This document shows, piece after piece, positions 51,291 to 59,718 of a stretch of 64,000 nt of DNA. The stretch comes from an uncultured Collinsella sp. (GTDB lineage: Bacteria > Actinomycetota > Coriobacteriia > Coriobacteriales > Coriobacteriaceae): contig UQLA01000002.1 in NCBI GenBank assembly GCA_900541745.1, positions 1 through 64,000 of the forward strand, given 5' to 3'. Each line of letters opens with the position of its first letter. Position 1 is the first letter of the stretch. The notes below the pieces were generated by a model, which saw only the letters and a list, made by a program, of their open reading frames with translations, did not search any database and had not been told where the DNA came from. The translations under genes were made by a program, and so were the position numbers.

Positions 51291-53225
51291 CTAGTGCCCG
51301 CAGATGGCTTGGCGTATGAGGGCAGCGTAGGTGTCGATTCCCGCCTGGGTGAGGTGTGTGCCGTCGTCGACAAGGTATTCGCTGTGGCCCTCTGAGGCAC
51401 CGTTCCAGTCGATGACGCCGGCGTTGTCGTTTTGGGCGCAGACGTCACGAATCATCTGGTTATTGCGGTCCTGTAGCTCGAGCGGTACACGCACGGTCAC
51501 AAAGTAGATGGGCTTGCCGCCCACGGCATTAATCGCGTCCTGCACCTGCTGAGGGTCGCGGATGAGGCCGTTGGTGCCAAGCGCGCAGATGACCACGCTT
51601 GGATCGTAGTTGGCGATGTCCTGCGCGTAGACATCCTGGAAGGTGTAGAACTGGCGGCTCACCACGCCGTCGATGTACGCGTTGGGAAGCACCGCCTGAA
51701 TGCCAGGTTGGGCACCTGCGGTGACCGAGTCGCCGATCATGAGTACGCGGGCGTCGCAGGTTCCGGTCGCCTCGTCGTAGGTAAAGCTCTTCCAGTCAAG
51801 GTTCTTGGGGACCTTTTCGGCGATAGGTCCCTCTTTGGGTTTTTGCTTGGTGGCGTCGTTGGATGCGGTGTCGCTGGGCTGGGAATCTTTGCCGGATGCG
51901 GGCTCGGCGCCCTTGTCGTTGGCTCCGTTGTCCTGGGCCGAGGTCGCGTTCTGGGCAAGCTCGGGACGGAGCTGCTCGGCGCGGGCGGTGGCGATGCCTG
52001 CCCAGTCAAGCGGCGCGAAGGCAAGTGCGGCAACGCATGCGGCGCCAAGCGCGGGGAGCACCATGGCGGGCGCGAGGACGTGCTTTCTTGCCGTGCTGTC
52101 CTGTTGGGCCGGCTTGTGGGACCAAGGGCGTTCGACGAGGCGATAGAAAACCTCGGCTACCGCAAGGATCAGTACAAGCTGTAATACCTGCTCCCACCAG
52201 GCGATGCGGGTGGTGCGGGTTGCGGGATTCATAAGGAGCAGTAGGGGATAGTGCACCAGATAAACCGAGAACGAACGCTGGCCCAGCCAGACGAGCGGCT
52301 TGACCGACAACAGACGACGCACGATGCACTCCGTGTTTTGCACGCAGGTGATAAGGAGCCCGGTGATCAGGGCAAACAGCAAAAAGCCGCCGCGGTAGAG
52401 CCAGGCGCTTTCTCCGGTCAGCATGAGTGCGCCGGCTATAACGGCAACGAGCCACGCGAGAGAAATCGCGTTGACCTTTGAGATGCCCTTGTTGGCGCCG
52501 GGGATATGGATGTCACCGCTCAGCATCTCGCGCAGACGCGGCGCGGCGATGGCGGCTAAGGCTCCGCATAGAAGCTCTGCGGCACGGGCGTCGGTTCCGT
52601 AGTAGACGCGCGATGTGTCGGCGGTGGGATTAAACATGAGGACCATGGCTGCCGTCGATACAAGCGCGAATGCGATTGTGACGCCGATGGCGGTGTTGCG
52701 CGACCTGGTTTTGCTGCACAGCGCCATAAGGATGACCGGCCATACCAGATAGAACTGCATAGTGACAGCGCAGAACCACAGGTGCGTGAGCGGCGAGGGG
52801 AGCCCCGCGGCGGCGAAATACGAGACGTTACGGAAGATATAGAACCAGTTGCTCAAAAAGAGTGCCGATGGCAGGGCGTCCTGCTGCACCTTAGGGAGTA
52901 GGCTCGGGGCTGCGATGTAGGTGGCGACGGCGGTAAGCGCGATGGTCACGACGATCGGCGGCATCATGCGCGCAATGCGGCGGCAGATATAGCGCGGGTA
53001 CGAGAATCCGTCGCGTGCCGTGGCCCGCATAATGCTTTTGGTGGCGAGATAGCCACTCAGCGTAAAGAAGAGTGTAACGCCCAAAAAACCGCCGGTCAGG
53101 CGGCTGGGGCGAAGGTGATATAGGACGACGCCGGCGATGGCGAGGGCGCGGAGCCCGTCGAGCGCGACGATGCGTTGGTTGCGTTGAGGCGCGGCATGTA
53201 CGGCGCCCGTGGGTGTGTTTTGCAT
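51291..53225 (-). CDS. OatA-like acyltransferase (acyltransferase-3 plus SGNH domain)
   Basis: The 644-residue protein has an acyltransferase-3 membrane domain of about ten segments (~18-390; RIVALDGLRALAIAGVVLYH, THLWFCAVTMQFYLVWPV) joined by a disordered linker rich in Asn, Asp and Lys (~430-480) to an extracellular SGNH esterase domain with LMIGDSVTAG (Ser) and DGTHLTQAG (Asp/His). OatA proteins O-acetylate peptidoglycan. The usual Glu in the VEEQFY motif is replaced (AVTMQFY), so the donor side may differ. The ATG at 53225 follows GGAGG. Confidence 0.9.
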   Translation of the reverse strand: MQNTPTGAVHAAPQRNQRIVALDGLRALAIAGVVLYHLRPSRLTGGFLGVTLFFTLSGYLATKSIMRATARDGFSYPRYICRRIARMMPPIVVTIALTAVATYIAAPSLLPKVQQDALPSALFLSNWFYIFRNVSYFAAAGLPSPLTHLWFCAVTMQFYLVWPVILMALCSKTRSRNTAIGVTIAFALVSTAAMVLMFNPTADTSRVYYGTDARAAELLCGALAAIAAPRLREMLSGDIHIPGANKGISKVNAISLAWLVAVIAGALMLTGESAWLYRGGFLLFALITGLLITCVQNTECIVRRLLSVKPLVWLGQRSFSVYLVHYPLLLLMNPATRTTRIAWWEQVLQLVLILAVAEVFYRLVERPWSHKPAQQDSTARKHVLAPAMVLPALGAACVAALAFAPLDWAGIATARAEQLRPELAQNATSAQDNGANDKGAEPASGKDSQPSDTASNDATKQKPKEGPIAEKVPKNLDWKSFTYDEATGTCDARVLMIGDSVTAGAQPGIQAVLPNAYIDGVVSRQFYTFQDVYAQDIANYDPSVVICALGTNGLIRDPQQVQDAINAVGGKPIYFVTVRVPLELQDRNNQMIRDVCAQNDNAGVIDWNGASEGHSEYLVDDGTHLTQAGIDTYAALIRQAICGH

Positions 53226-53367
53226 CGATCTTCCTCCAATGTCGACCTAGCAGTCTAGCGCTCTGTGCGGACAAAGGAAGGGGGTTCGTGCGGTTGAACA
53301 ACATGCCGCGGGGCGATGCCTCGCTACGCAAAAGCCGCACCTGCGTTGATGCTCAGCTGTCTATATA

Positions 53368-53377
53368 GAAACGTTTC
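53368..53377. promoter_or_regulatory. GAAACGTTTC palindrome, site 1
   Basis: A 10-bp palindrome upstream of the acyltransferase gene and downstream of the PTS gene, repeated exactly at 54075-54084. It resembles LacI/GalR-type or cre half-sites. The rest of 53226-53459 shows nothing certain. Confidence 0.4.
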
Positions 53378-53459
53378 AGAACCTCTACATAGGCAAAAAC
53401 AACAACACAGATGCGGCAAAGATGCACGGGTGGTTGAGCCTTTATGCGATGATGCTCGG

Positions 53460-54023
53460 CTACTTGGTCTTGGCAACCAGCAGCGGGTCGCCAAGCTTGA
53501 CGAGCGGATTGCCGCCGATAAGCGTTCCAGACTCGCCGACGTGGTCGATGCTCTTGAGGCGGTCGAGCTCAGAGACGATGACGGTCACGATGTCCTCGTG
53601 GCCGGCGGCCTTAATGGCGTCGCGGTCGAAGCTGATGAGCGGCTGGCCGGCCTTGACCACATCGCCCATCTCGACAAAGCGGGCAAAACCCTTGCCGTTC
53701 ATTTCCACGGTGCCCAGGCCAACATGGATGAACACGCGCAGACCGTCCTCGGTGATCATGCCGATGGAGTGGTTGGTGACGGTGGTGGCGCCGATACGGC
53801 CGTTGGCGGGGGCGTAAATGGTGCCGGTAATGGGCTCGATGCCGTAGCCCTGGCCGAGCATGCCCGAGGCGATGGTCTCGTCGGGAACCTCACTCAGATT
53901 GACGAGCACGCCGTTGACGGGAGCGTAGATGACGCCTTCGCGGGTGGCGAAGCTTGCTGCGGGCGGAACGGACGCCTCGCCCGACGAGGTGAACGTGGAC
54001 TTGAGCGAATCGAGCAGACCCAT
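53460..54023 (-). CDS. PTS glucose-type EIIA component (crr-like)
   Basis: The 187-residue protein is a stand-alone EIIA-Glc domain. His85 (TVTNHSIGM) and His100 (VFIHVGLGTVEMNG) are spaced 15 apart exactly as H75 and H90 of E. coli EIIA-Glc; H100 is the phosphorylation site. It passes phosphate from HPr to EIIB of a sugar permease not in this window. The ATG at 54023 follows GGAGG. A GAAACGTTTC palindrome lies 52 bases upstream. Confidence 0.94.
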   Translation of the reverse strand: MGLLDSLKSTFTSSGEASVPPAASFATREGVIYAPVNGVLVNLSEVPDETIASGMLGQGYGIEPITGTIYAPANGRIGATTVTNHSIGMITEDGLRVFIHVGLGTVEMNGKGFARFVEMGDVVKAGQPLISFDRDAIKAAGHEDIVTVIVSELDRLKSIDHVGESGTLIGGNPLVKLGDPLLVAKTK

Positions 54024-54074
54024 AGTTGCCTCCAACGTATCAAGTGCGCATATCGCGCGCGTGTAGTTTTGCCG

Positions 54075-54084
54075 GAAACGTTTC
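54075..54084. promoter_or_regulatory. GAAACGTTTC palindrome, site 2, upstream of EIIA
   Basis: An identical 10-bp palindrome to site 1, in the promoter region of the EIIA gene. Possible catabolite-type regulator site; not proven. Confidence 0.45.
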
Positions 54085-54270
54085 GTACGTGTTTCCCAGC
54101 ACGGTCAGCGCTCCTATTTTACGCTGCCCAACGATACCTCTGAACAGCGATTTTGTGATATATCAGTTGAAGGCCAACTTATTGCGGGGGTGTTTCTGCG
54201 CCGTGGGCTCAAGTGGGGTACGCTAAGGTGCGAAAAACGAGTGCGCACGAATCGCACGGAGGGAGCACCT

Positions 54271-55170
54271 ATGATTATTGAGAACCATGCGCTGTGGGGC
54301 GAGGAGCCGACCGAGGATTATCCGGCGACGTTTACGTATCTGGGTGCCGAGCCGCTGCCCGACAAGCCCAATGGCCGCCGCCCCGCGGTGATCATCTGCG
54401 GCGGAGGCGGGTTTACGCATATCGCTCCGCACGAGCAGGACCCGGTGGCGTTTGCATTTTTGGACCGCGGCTATCAAGCCTTTGTGCTCAACTATGTGAC
54501 GAGCGCCACGGGCGACGTGAGCTTTCCGCACCCGCAGGCGGACCTCGCCAAGATGGTCTCTACCGTGCGCGCCAACGCCGACGAGTGGCATGTCGATCCC
54601 AAACGCGTGTGCATCGTGGGTTTCTCGGCGGGTGGCATGATCTGCGCCTCGTTGGCAACGCAGTGGAAGACCGGACCCTTCGCGGGTCTTGCCGGGGCTC
54701 GTCCGGAGGATATTCGTCCCGACGCCGTGGTGCTGGGCTATCCGTTGCTCGACCTTGCCTATGTGCGCGATATGCAGACGCGCGACCCGCGCATCGACCT
54801 GCGCGTGCCCAAGACGGGTGGCAAGACAGGACGCGATTTGCTCAACGACTATCTGTCGATGGTGACGGGCGGCGAGGCGACCGATGAGCACCTGACCGAC
54901 ATTTGCCCTACCACGCACGTTTCGCGCCAGATGCCCCCGACCTTTGTGTGGGGCGTTTCGGACGACAAGACGGCGCCGGTCGCGCAGGTCTATCCGTTTG
55001 TGCAGCGCATGGCCGAGGAGGGTGTTGCATGCGAGATGCACGTCTTTGACCAGGGTGGCCACGGCCTTTCGCTCGGCAACGCCAATACCGCGGTCGACAA
55101 CGAGGACAAGCAGGTTTCCGTCCGTCCCTGGATTCGCCTGGCCTTCCGCTTCCTGGAGCGCCATCTGTAA
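54271..55170 (+). CDS. Alpha/beta hydrolase (esterase, BD-FAE/xylan esterase-like)
   Basis: The 299-residue cytosolic protein has the oxyanion loop IICGGGGFTHIAPHE (~41-55), the nucleophile motif GFSAGG (Ser119), a late acid residue region VWGVSDDKTAPV, and His in QGGHGLSLG. This is the pattern of short-chain acetyl esterases that act on sugar acetyl groups. The substrate is inferred only. The ATG at 54271 follows ACGGAGGG. No signal peptide. Confidence 0.88.
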   Translation: MIIENHALWGEEPTEDYPATFTYLGAEPLPDKPNGRRPAVIICGGGGFTHIAPHEQDPVAFAFLDRGYQAFVLNYVTSATGDVSFPHPQADLAKMVSTVRANADEWHVDPKRVCIVGFSAGGMICASLATQWKTGPFAGLAGARPEDIRPDAVVLGYPLLDLAYVRDMQTRDPRIDLRVPKTGGKTGRDLLNDYLSMVTGGEATDEHLTDICPTTHVSRQMPPTFVWGVSDDKTAPVAQVYPFVQRMAEEGVACEMHVFDQGGHGLSLGNANTAVDNEDKQVSVRPWIRLAFRFLERHL

Positions 55171-55192
55171 GAGGACGGACATCCCCTCAATA

Positions 55193-55259
55193 ACTTGCGG
55201 TGAAATAGTTCCTATTTAAGGCCTCAACCAGCCCAAGCAGGAACTATTCCACCGCAATT
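55193..55259. repeat. Palindromic repeat, GTTGCGGTG family, copy 2
   Basis: Arms TTGCGGTGAAATAGTTCCT and GGAACTATTCCACCGCAA with centre TTTAAGGCC...GGC or similar; nearly the same as the copy at 60931. Confidence 0.88.
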
Positions 55260-55278
55260 TTGGTTTTGATGCCCCGCC

Positions 55279-55560
55279 CGGAAACTGCGTCCCGGTTTGG
55301 GCGCGGATTCCGGGATGCAGTTTCCCATAGGGCCTCGACTGGGAAAGCGCGTCCCGTTTCGAGCGGGGATTCCGGGATGCATCTTCCGCAAGAGGCTTGT
55401 TTGGGAAACCATATCCCGTTTCGAGCCAGAATTCTGGGACGCAGTTTCCCCGAGAGGCCCCATCGGGAAACGGTATCCCGGAATCCGCCCGGATGGTGGG
55501 ATGCGCTTTCCAGGAGGGCGCCGTTTGGGAAACTGTGACCCGTGATCCACCGGGGACGGA
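55279..55560. repeat. Tandem hairpin array A, exact 62-bp period (4.5 units)
   Basis: Units begin at 55279, 55341, 55403, 55465 and 55527. Each has a 16-base left arm (GGGAAAC-N-GTATCCCG type), a 16-base loop, a 16-base right arm (CGGGATGC-N-GTTTCCC type) and a 14-base spacer. Arms are imperfectly conserved. The period is not a multiple of three, so it is not protein coding. Confidence 0.9.
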
Positions 55561-55593
55561 GGAGGGCTGACCATTTTGGGTGGCGGCGGTCGG

Positions 55594-56775
55594 CTATTTC
55601 AGCGTAATGCAGGATGCGAGGAGATCGCAGTACGTTTCTCCCGTGAAATCATAATTGATCCCAAGCGGGCGGTATCCATCCTGAACATATCCCCAGTAAG
55701 GTCCGCCGGACAGCACTACAGTCTTGCCCGATGACGTCTTTCCAATCGTCTTAGAGAAGGCGGTCTCTGCGCCGTGCGGCGATCCATCGGTTGCGTATAC
55801 CGTAAAGTTCGCTTTCGAGGCAACATCTTGCGCTTTAACGTCATTGGCGGTAAGGGTGTCGGACGTCGTTTCGAATTCAAACCAATCCATGGGGAACCAG
55901 TCGGGGAGGACCATCGTAAAGTAGTCGGTCTCAAACGTCCTTGCCCGTTTTGCCTCCTCGGCCTTCCGGGCCTCTTCCTCCGCCTGGCGCCTTGCCTCCT
56001 CCTCGGCCTGCTTGGCTGCCACGGCGTCGTCGCGGCGCTTGGTCGCGGCGGTCGCGAGCGCATCGGCGTCAATATTGAATCCGGCCTTCTTGGCGCCCTC
56101 GTCCTCCTCGGCGTACTTCTTTGCCGCGGCGATCTGGTCGTCGGTCACTTCGGCAGCCTCGACCGGCTCCAGCACCACGTCGCCCGCGTCGACGGTCTTC
56201 TTCTCGGCAGTCTTCTCGCCCAGCTTGATGTCGAGCTTGTCGGCGGGGACGGCGTAGATCGTGCCGTCGGCGGCGATGGGGGAGGCGGCGACCTCGACCT
56301 CGTAGCTTCCGCGGCGGAGCTCGACGCCCTCGCCGTCGCTGTCCACGTAGCGCACGGCGTCGACCTTCTTGCCACGCTCCTCCTTGCCCGTAATATGAAC
56401 CGGCAGCCTGCTCGCTCCCGCCGAGGTGTCCCAGCCCTGGGCCGAGACGCTAAAGCGCACGGCGTGCTTCGCCGCGAGCGCCTCCTGTTCGGCCGCCTGT
56501 CGAGCCTGCTCGGGGGCGTAGACGCCGAAGTAGTAGCCGGCGCCGCCGCCCGCGGCGAGCAGCGCGGCCACGACGGCGGCGATCATGAGGGGTCTCTTTG
56601 AGCGCTTGGCCTTCGCCGGCGCCGGTGTAGTTGGCTGCGCCTCGGCTGCCGGGGCGGATTGAAAGCCGCCCTGCGATTCGGCCGGGGGTTCATATTCGTC
56701 AGCGACGGGCTCTCCGCACACGGGGCAGAACCTGGTCCCGTCCTCGACCTTCGACCCGCAATTTCGGCAGAACAT
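55594..56775 (-). CDS. Zinc-ribbon membrane protein of unknown function
   Basis: The 393-residue protein starts with a zinc ribbon (C3, C6, C17, C20; FCRNCGSKV...FCPVCGEPV), then a Pro/Ala linker, one membrane helix (~62-84) and an extracellular part with a sheet-rich region (~100-190), an Ala/Glu/Lys/Arg coiled coil (~240-290) and a C-terminal domain (FETDYFTMVLPDWFPMDWFEFE). This layout is common in Coriobacteriia and other Gram-positives; function unknown. The ATG at 56775 follows GAGGGGAG. Two 62-bp-period arrays flank it. Confidence 0.8.
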   Translation of the reverse strand: MFCRNCGSKVEDGTRFCPVCGEPVADEYEPPAESQGGFQSAPAAEAQPTTPAPAKAKRSKRPLMIAAVVAALLAAGGGAGYYFGVYAPEQARQAAEQEALAAKHAVRFSVSAQGWDTSAGASRLPVHITGKEERGKKVDAVRYVDSDGEGVELRRGSYEVEVAASPIAADGTIYAVPADKLDIKLGEKTAEKKTVDAGDVVLEPVEAAEVTDDQIAAAKKYAEEDEGAKKAGFNIDADALATAATKRRDDAVAAKQAEEEARRQAEEEARKAEEAKRARTFETDYFTMVLPDWFPMDWFEFETTSDTLTANDVKAQDVASKANFTVYATDGSPHGAETAFSKTIGKTSSGKTVVLSGGPYWGYVQDGYRPLGINYDFTGETYCDLLASCITLK

Positions 56776-56889
56776 GTGCAGACTCCCCTCGATCGGCGCT
56801 CGCGCGAATACCGGGCGCATCCTCATCCGCCTCTATCCTATGCGCGGACTTGCGCCCTTTGTTGCGCAACATTGCCGGGCTCTCGTCCG

Positions 56890-57107
56890 GGGAAGCCGTA
56901 TCCCGTTCCGAGCGCCGATTCCGGGACGCGCTTTCCGCTATAGACCTCAACCGGAAAGCCCATCCCGTTCTGGCGCTCCAGAGTGGGACGCAGTTTCCCC
57001 GAGAGGCCCCATCGGGAAATCGGGGACCGGAATTCGCCTGAGTAGTGGGATGCGATTTCCGCAGCAAGCCCGTCTGGGAAACCACGGCCCAGAATTCCCT
57101 TTGCACC
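56890..57107. repeat. Tandem hairpin array B, exact 62-bp period (3.5 units)
   Basis: Units begin at 56890, 56952, 57014 and 57076, in the same orientation and format as array A. The spacer CGAGAGGCCCCATC at 57000-57013 is identical to one in array A (55451-55464). Confidence 0.9.
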
Positions 57108-57117
57108 GATCTGTCGA

Positions 57118-57147
57118 TTGAACATCGTTGCGTGTTCGCGCTATCAT
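57118..57147 (+). promoter_or_regulatory. Probable feoAB promoter
   Basis: -35 TTGAAC (57118-57123), an 18-base spacer and -10 TATCAT (57142-57147), directly upstream of the operator-like repeats. Confidence 0.6.
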
Positions 57148-57161
57148 GCATGGTTACAATT

Positions 57162-57195
57162 GGTTAGCCATGGCAAACGGTTAGCCATGGTAAAC
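57162..57195. promoter_or_regulatory. Tandem 17-bp operator-like repeats upstream of feoAB
   Basis: GGTTAGCCATGGCAAAC (57162-57178) is followed at once by GGTTAGCCATGGTAAAC (57179-57195). Each contains a near-palindrome TTAGCCATGGCAAA, and GGTTAGCC is like a DtxR/IdeR half-site. Position near the likely start of transcription suits an iron-dependent repressor. Confidence 0.65.
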
Positions 57196-57237
57196 ATAAA
57201 TGCAACGCCCTGTGGGCGCCGGGGGAGGAACACGGAC

Positions 57238-59598
57238 GTGAAGCTCGATACACTCGAGATTGGAAAGGACGCCGTTGTCGCATCGGTGGCATCGGACGAC
57301 CAGGCACTCCGACAACATATTTTGGACATGGGCCTAACACCGGGCACCGAAGTCACCATGATGAAGTACGCCCCCATGGGCGACCCGCTCGAGATTCGCC
57401 TGCGTGGCTACGAGTTGACGCTGCGCAAGGACGATGCTGCTCGCATCGAGCTCGTGGGTGTTCACGACACCGATACGGGTCCGCGCGCTAACGCCGCAAT
57501 CGGCACGACGGAGCACCCGGCTCTCGGCGAGGGAACGTATTCGCCCCGTGCGGCAAAAACGGCCGTGCCCGAGGACGCACCGCTTCATTTTGCCCTCGCC
57601 GGCAACCAAAACTGCGGTAAGACCACGCTGTTCAACCAGCTGACGGGCTCCAACCAGCACGTCGGTAATTTTCCCGGCGTGACGGTCGACCGCAAGGACG
57701 GTACCATCCGCAACCACCCCGAGGCGAGCGTCACCGACCTGCCAGGCATTTACTCCCTGTCGCCGTACACGGGCGAAGAGATCGTAAGCCGCCAGTTTAT
57801 CCTGGATGAGCATCCCGACGCCATCATCGACATCATCGATGCTACCAATATCGAGCGCAACCTGTACCTGACGCTGCAGCTTATGGAGCTCGATCGCCCC
57901 ATGGTCATCGCGCTCAACATGATGGACGAGGTGACGACCAACGGCGGTGCCATTGACGTCAACCTGCTCGAGAGTCTGCTGGGCGTGCCGGTCGTTCCCA
58001 TTAGCGCTGCCCGCAACGAGGGTATCGGCGAGCTGGTGGATCATGCCCTGCATGTGGCGCGTTTCCGCGAACGCCCCGGCCGCTTGGACTTTTGCGCGCC
58101 CGATGGTCCAGACGGCGGTGCGCTGCATCGCTGCATTCACGGCATCGCCAACCTTATCGAGGACCATGCCGCGACGGCGCACATTCCCGTACGTTTTGCG
58201 GCGACCAAGCTGGTTGAGGGCGACGAGCTGGTGACCGAGGCGCTTCACCTGGACCGTAACGAGCTCGACGCCATCGAGCACATCATTACCCAGATGGAGG
58301 GCGAGGCCGGCACCGACCGCCTGTCCGCGCTGGCCGACATGCGCTTTAGCTTTATCGGCGACGTGTGTGGGCGTTGCGTCGTTAAGCCGCACGAGAGCCG
58401 CGAGCACGTGCGCTCCGTCAAGATCGACCGCATCCTGACAGGTCGTTACACAGCCATTCCGGCGTTCCTGGTGATCATGGGCCTCGTTTTTTGGCTGACG
58501 TTTGGCGTGATCGGCGCGGCGTTGCAGGGACTCATGGAGGACGGCATCGCTGCCATCATCGCCTCGGCCGATGCGGGCCTCAAGGCGTTCGGCACCAACG
58601 ACGTAGTGCGCTCGCTGGCTGTCGACGGCGTGCTTACGGGCGTGGGCAGTGTGTTGACCTTCCTGCCGATTATCGTCGTGCTCTTTTTGTTCCTCTCCAT
58701 TCTGGAAGACTCGGGCTACATGGCGCGCGTGGCCTTTGTCATGGATAAGGTGCTGCGTCGCTTTGGCCTGTCGGGCCGTAGCTTCGTGCCCATGCTCGTC
58801 GGTTTTGGCTGCACCGTGCCGGCTATCATGTCGACCCGTACGCTCCCATCCGAGCACGACCGCAAGATGACGGTCATGCTTACGCCGTTCATGAGCTGCT
58901 CGGCCAAGTTGCCGGTCTACGGTCTGCTGTGCGGAGCATTCTTCCCGCAGGCGACAGTTCCCGCCATGGTCTCGCTCTATCTGATCGGTATCGTGGTCGG
59001 CTGCATTGCCGCCCTGGTGCTCAACCGCACGGCATTTAAGGGCGACCCAGTGCCGTTTATCATGGAGCTCCCCAACTACCGCCTGCCGAGCGTCAAGACG
59101 ACAGTGATGCTGGCATGGGATAAAGCCAAGGATTTTATTACCAAGGCCTTTACCATTATCTTTGCCGCGACTGTGGTCATCTGGTTCCTTCAGACGTTCG
59201 ATATCCGCTTTAATGTGGTCGCCGATCAGTCGCAAAGCCTGCTTGCGGGCCTCGGCAGCATCATTGCGCCGGCGCTGGCGCCGCTTGGGTTTGGCGACTG
59301 GCGTGCATCCACGGCGCTCGTTACCGGACTTATCGCCAAGGAGAGTGTTATCTCGACCCTCACGGTGCTTTTGGGTGCAACGTCACCCGCGGCGCTGTCG
59401 ACCATGTTTTCGCCGTTTACCGCCTACGTGTTCTTGGTCTTTACGCTGCTGTACCCGCCCTGCGTGGCTGCCATCGGCGCCGTTAAGAGCGAGCTGGGCG
59501 CGCGCTACGCCGTTGCCGTGTTCGCGTTTCAGGTGGCAGTCGCCTGGATCGTGGCGTTTGTCGTGCATTCGGCGGGCATATTGCTGGGGTTGGCTTAG
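57238..59598 (+). CDS. feoB: Ferrous iron transporter, fused FeoA-FeoB
   Basis: The 786-residue protein has an N-terminal FeoA SH3-like domain (~1-78, LRQHILDMGLTPGTEVTMMKYAPMGDPLEIRLRGYELTLR). FeoB follows: G1 GNQNCGKTT (~122-129), G3 DLPGIYSL, G4 NMMDE, then a membrane domain from ~400 with the two Gate-type repeats (DSGYMARVAFVMD, GFGCTVPAIMSTRTL). It takes up Fe2+ driven by or gated by GTP. The GTG at 57238 is chosen because GGGGGAGG lies eight bases upstream; an ATG at 57187 lies in the operator repeats. Confidence 0.94.
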   Translation: MKLDTLEIGKDAVVASVASDDQALRQHILDMGLTPGTEVTMMKYAPMGDPLEIRLRGYELTLRKDDAARIELVGVHDTDTGPRANAAIGTTEHPALGEGTYSPRAAKTAVPEDAPLHFALAGNQNCGKTTLFNQLTGSNQHVGNFPGVTVDRKDGTIRNHPEASVTDLPGIYSLSPYTGEEIVSRQFILDEHPDAIIDIIDATNIERNLYLTLQLMELDRPMVIALNMMDEVTTNGGAIDVNLLESLLGVPVVPISAARNEGIGELVDHALHVARFRERPGRLDFCAPDGPDGGALHRCIHGIANLIEDHAATAHIPVRFAATKLVEGDELVTEALHLDRNELDAIEHIITQMEGEAGTDRLSALADMRFSFIGDVCGRCVVKPHESREHVRSVKIDRILTGRYTAIPAFLVIMGLVFWLTFGVIGAALQGLMEDGIAAIIASADAGLKAFGTNDVVRSLAVDGVLTGVGSVLTFLPIIVVLFLFLSILEDSGYMARVAFVMDKVLRRFGLSGRSFVPMLVGFGCTVPAIMSTRTLPSEHDRKMTVMLTPFMSCSAKLPVYGLLCGAFFPQATVPAMVSLYLIGIVVGCIAALVLNRTAFKGDPVPFIMELPNYRLPSVKTTVMLAWDKAKDFITKAFTIIFAATVVIWFLQTFDIRFNVVADQSQSLLAGLGSIIAPALAPLGFGDWRASTALVTGLIAKESVISTLTVLLGATSPAALSTMFSPFTAYVFLVFTLLYPPCVAAIGAVKSELGARYAVAVFAFQVAVAWIVAFVVHSAGILLGLA

Positions 59599-59638
59599 TT
59601 ATTTATTGACGGCGCAACCTCTGTGTATCGAATTGTTT

Positions 59639-59685
59639 CGGTCCCGTGTCCGTTACTGACGGATGCGGGACCGTTGCTATATAAT
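59639..59685 (+). promoter_or_regulatory. Terminator hairpin of feoAB overlapping a promoter for the next gene
   Basis: Stem CGGTCCCG / CGGGACCG (59639-59674) follows feoAB. Its 3' side holds a promoter: -35 CTGACG (59656-59661), 18 bases, -10 TATAAT (59680-59685). Confidence 0.65.
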
Positions 59686-59718
59686 CGCCTCCGCTCAAAA
59701 TGATTGGAGATGTTATAT

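Noticed and set aside
55279..57107. CRISPR array (repeats with short spacers)
   Set aside because: Repeats are degenerate, spacers are only 14 bases and partly shared between arrays, and no cas gene is in the window.
57187..57237. ATG at 57187 as the feoAB start
   Set aside because: It lies inside the tandem operator-like repeats and has no ribosome site; GTG at 57238 has an ideal one and gives a standard FeoA N-terminus.
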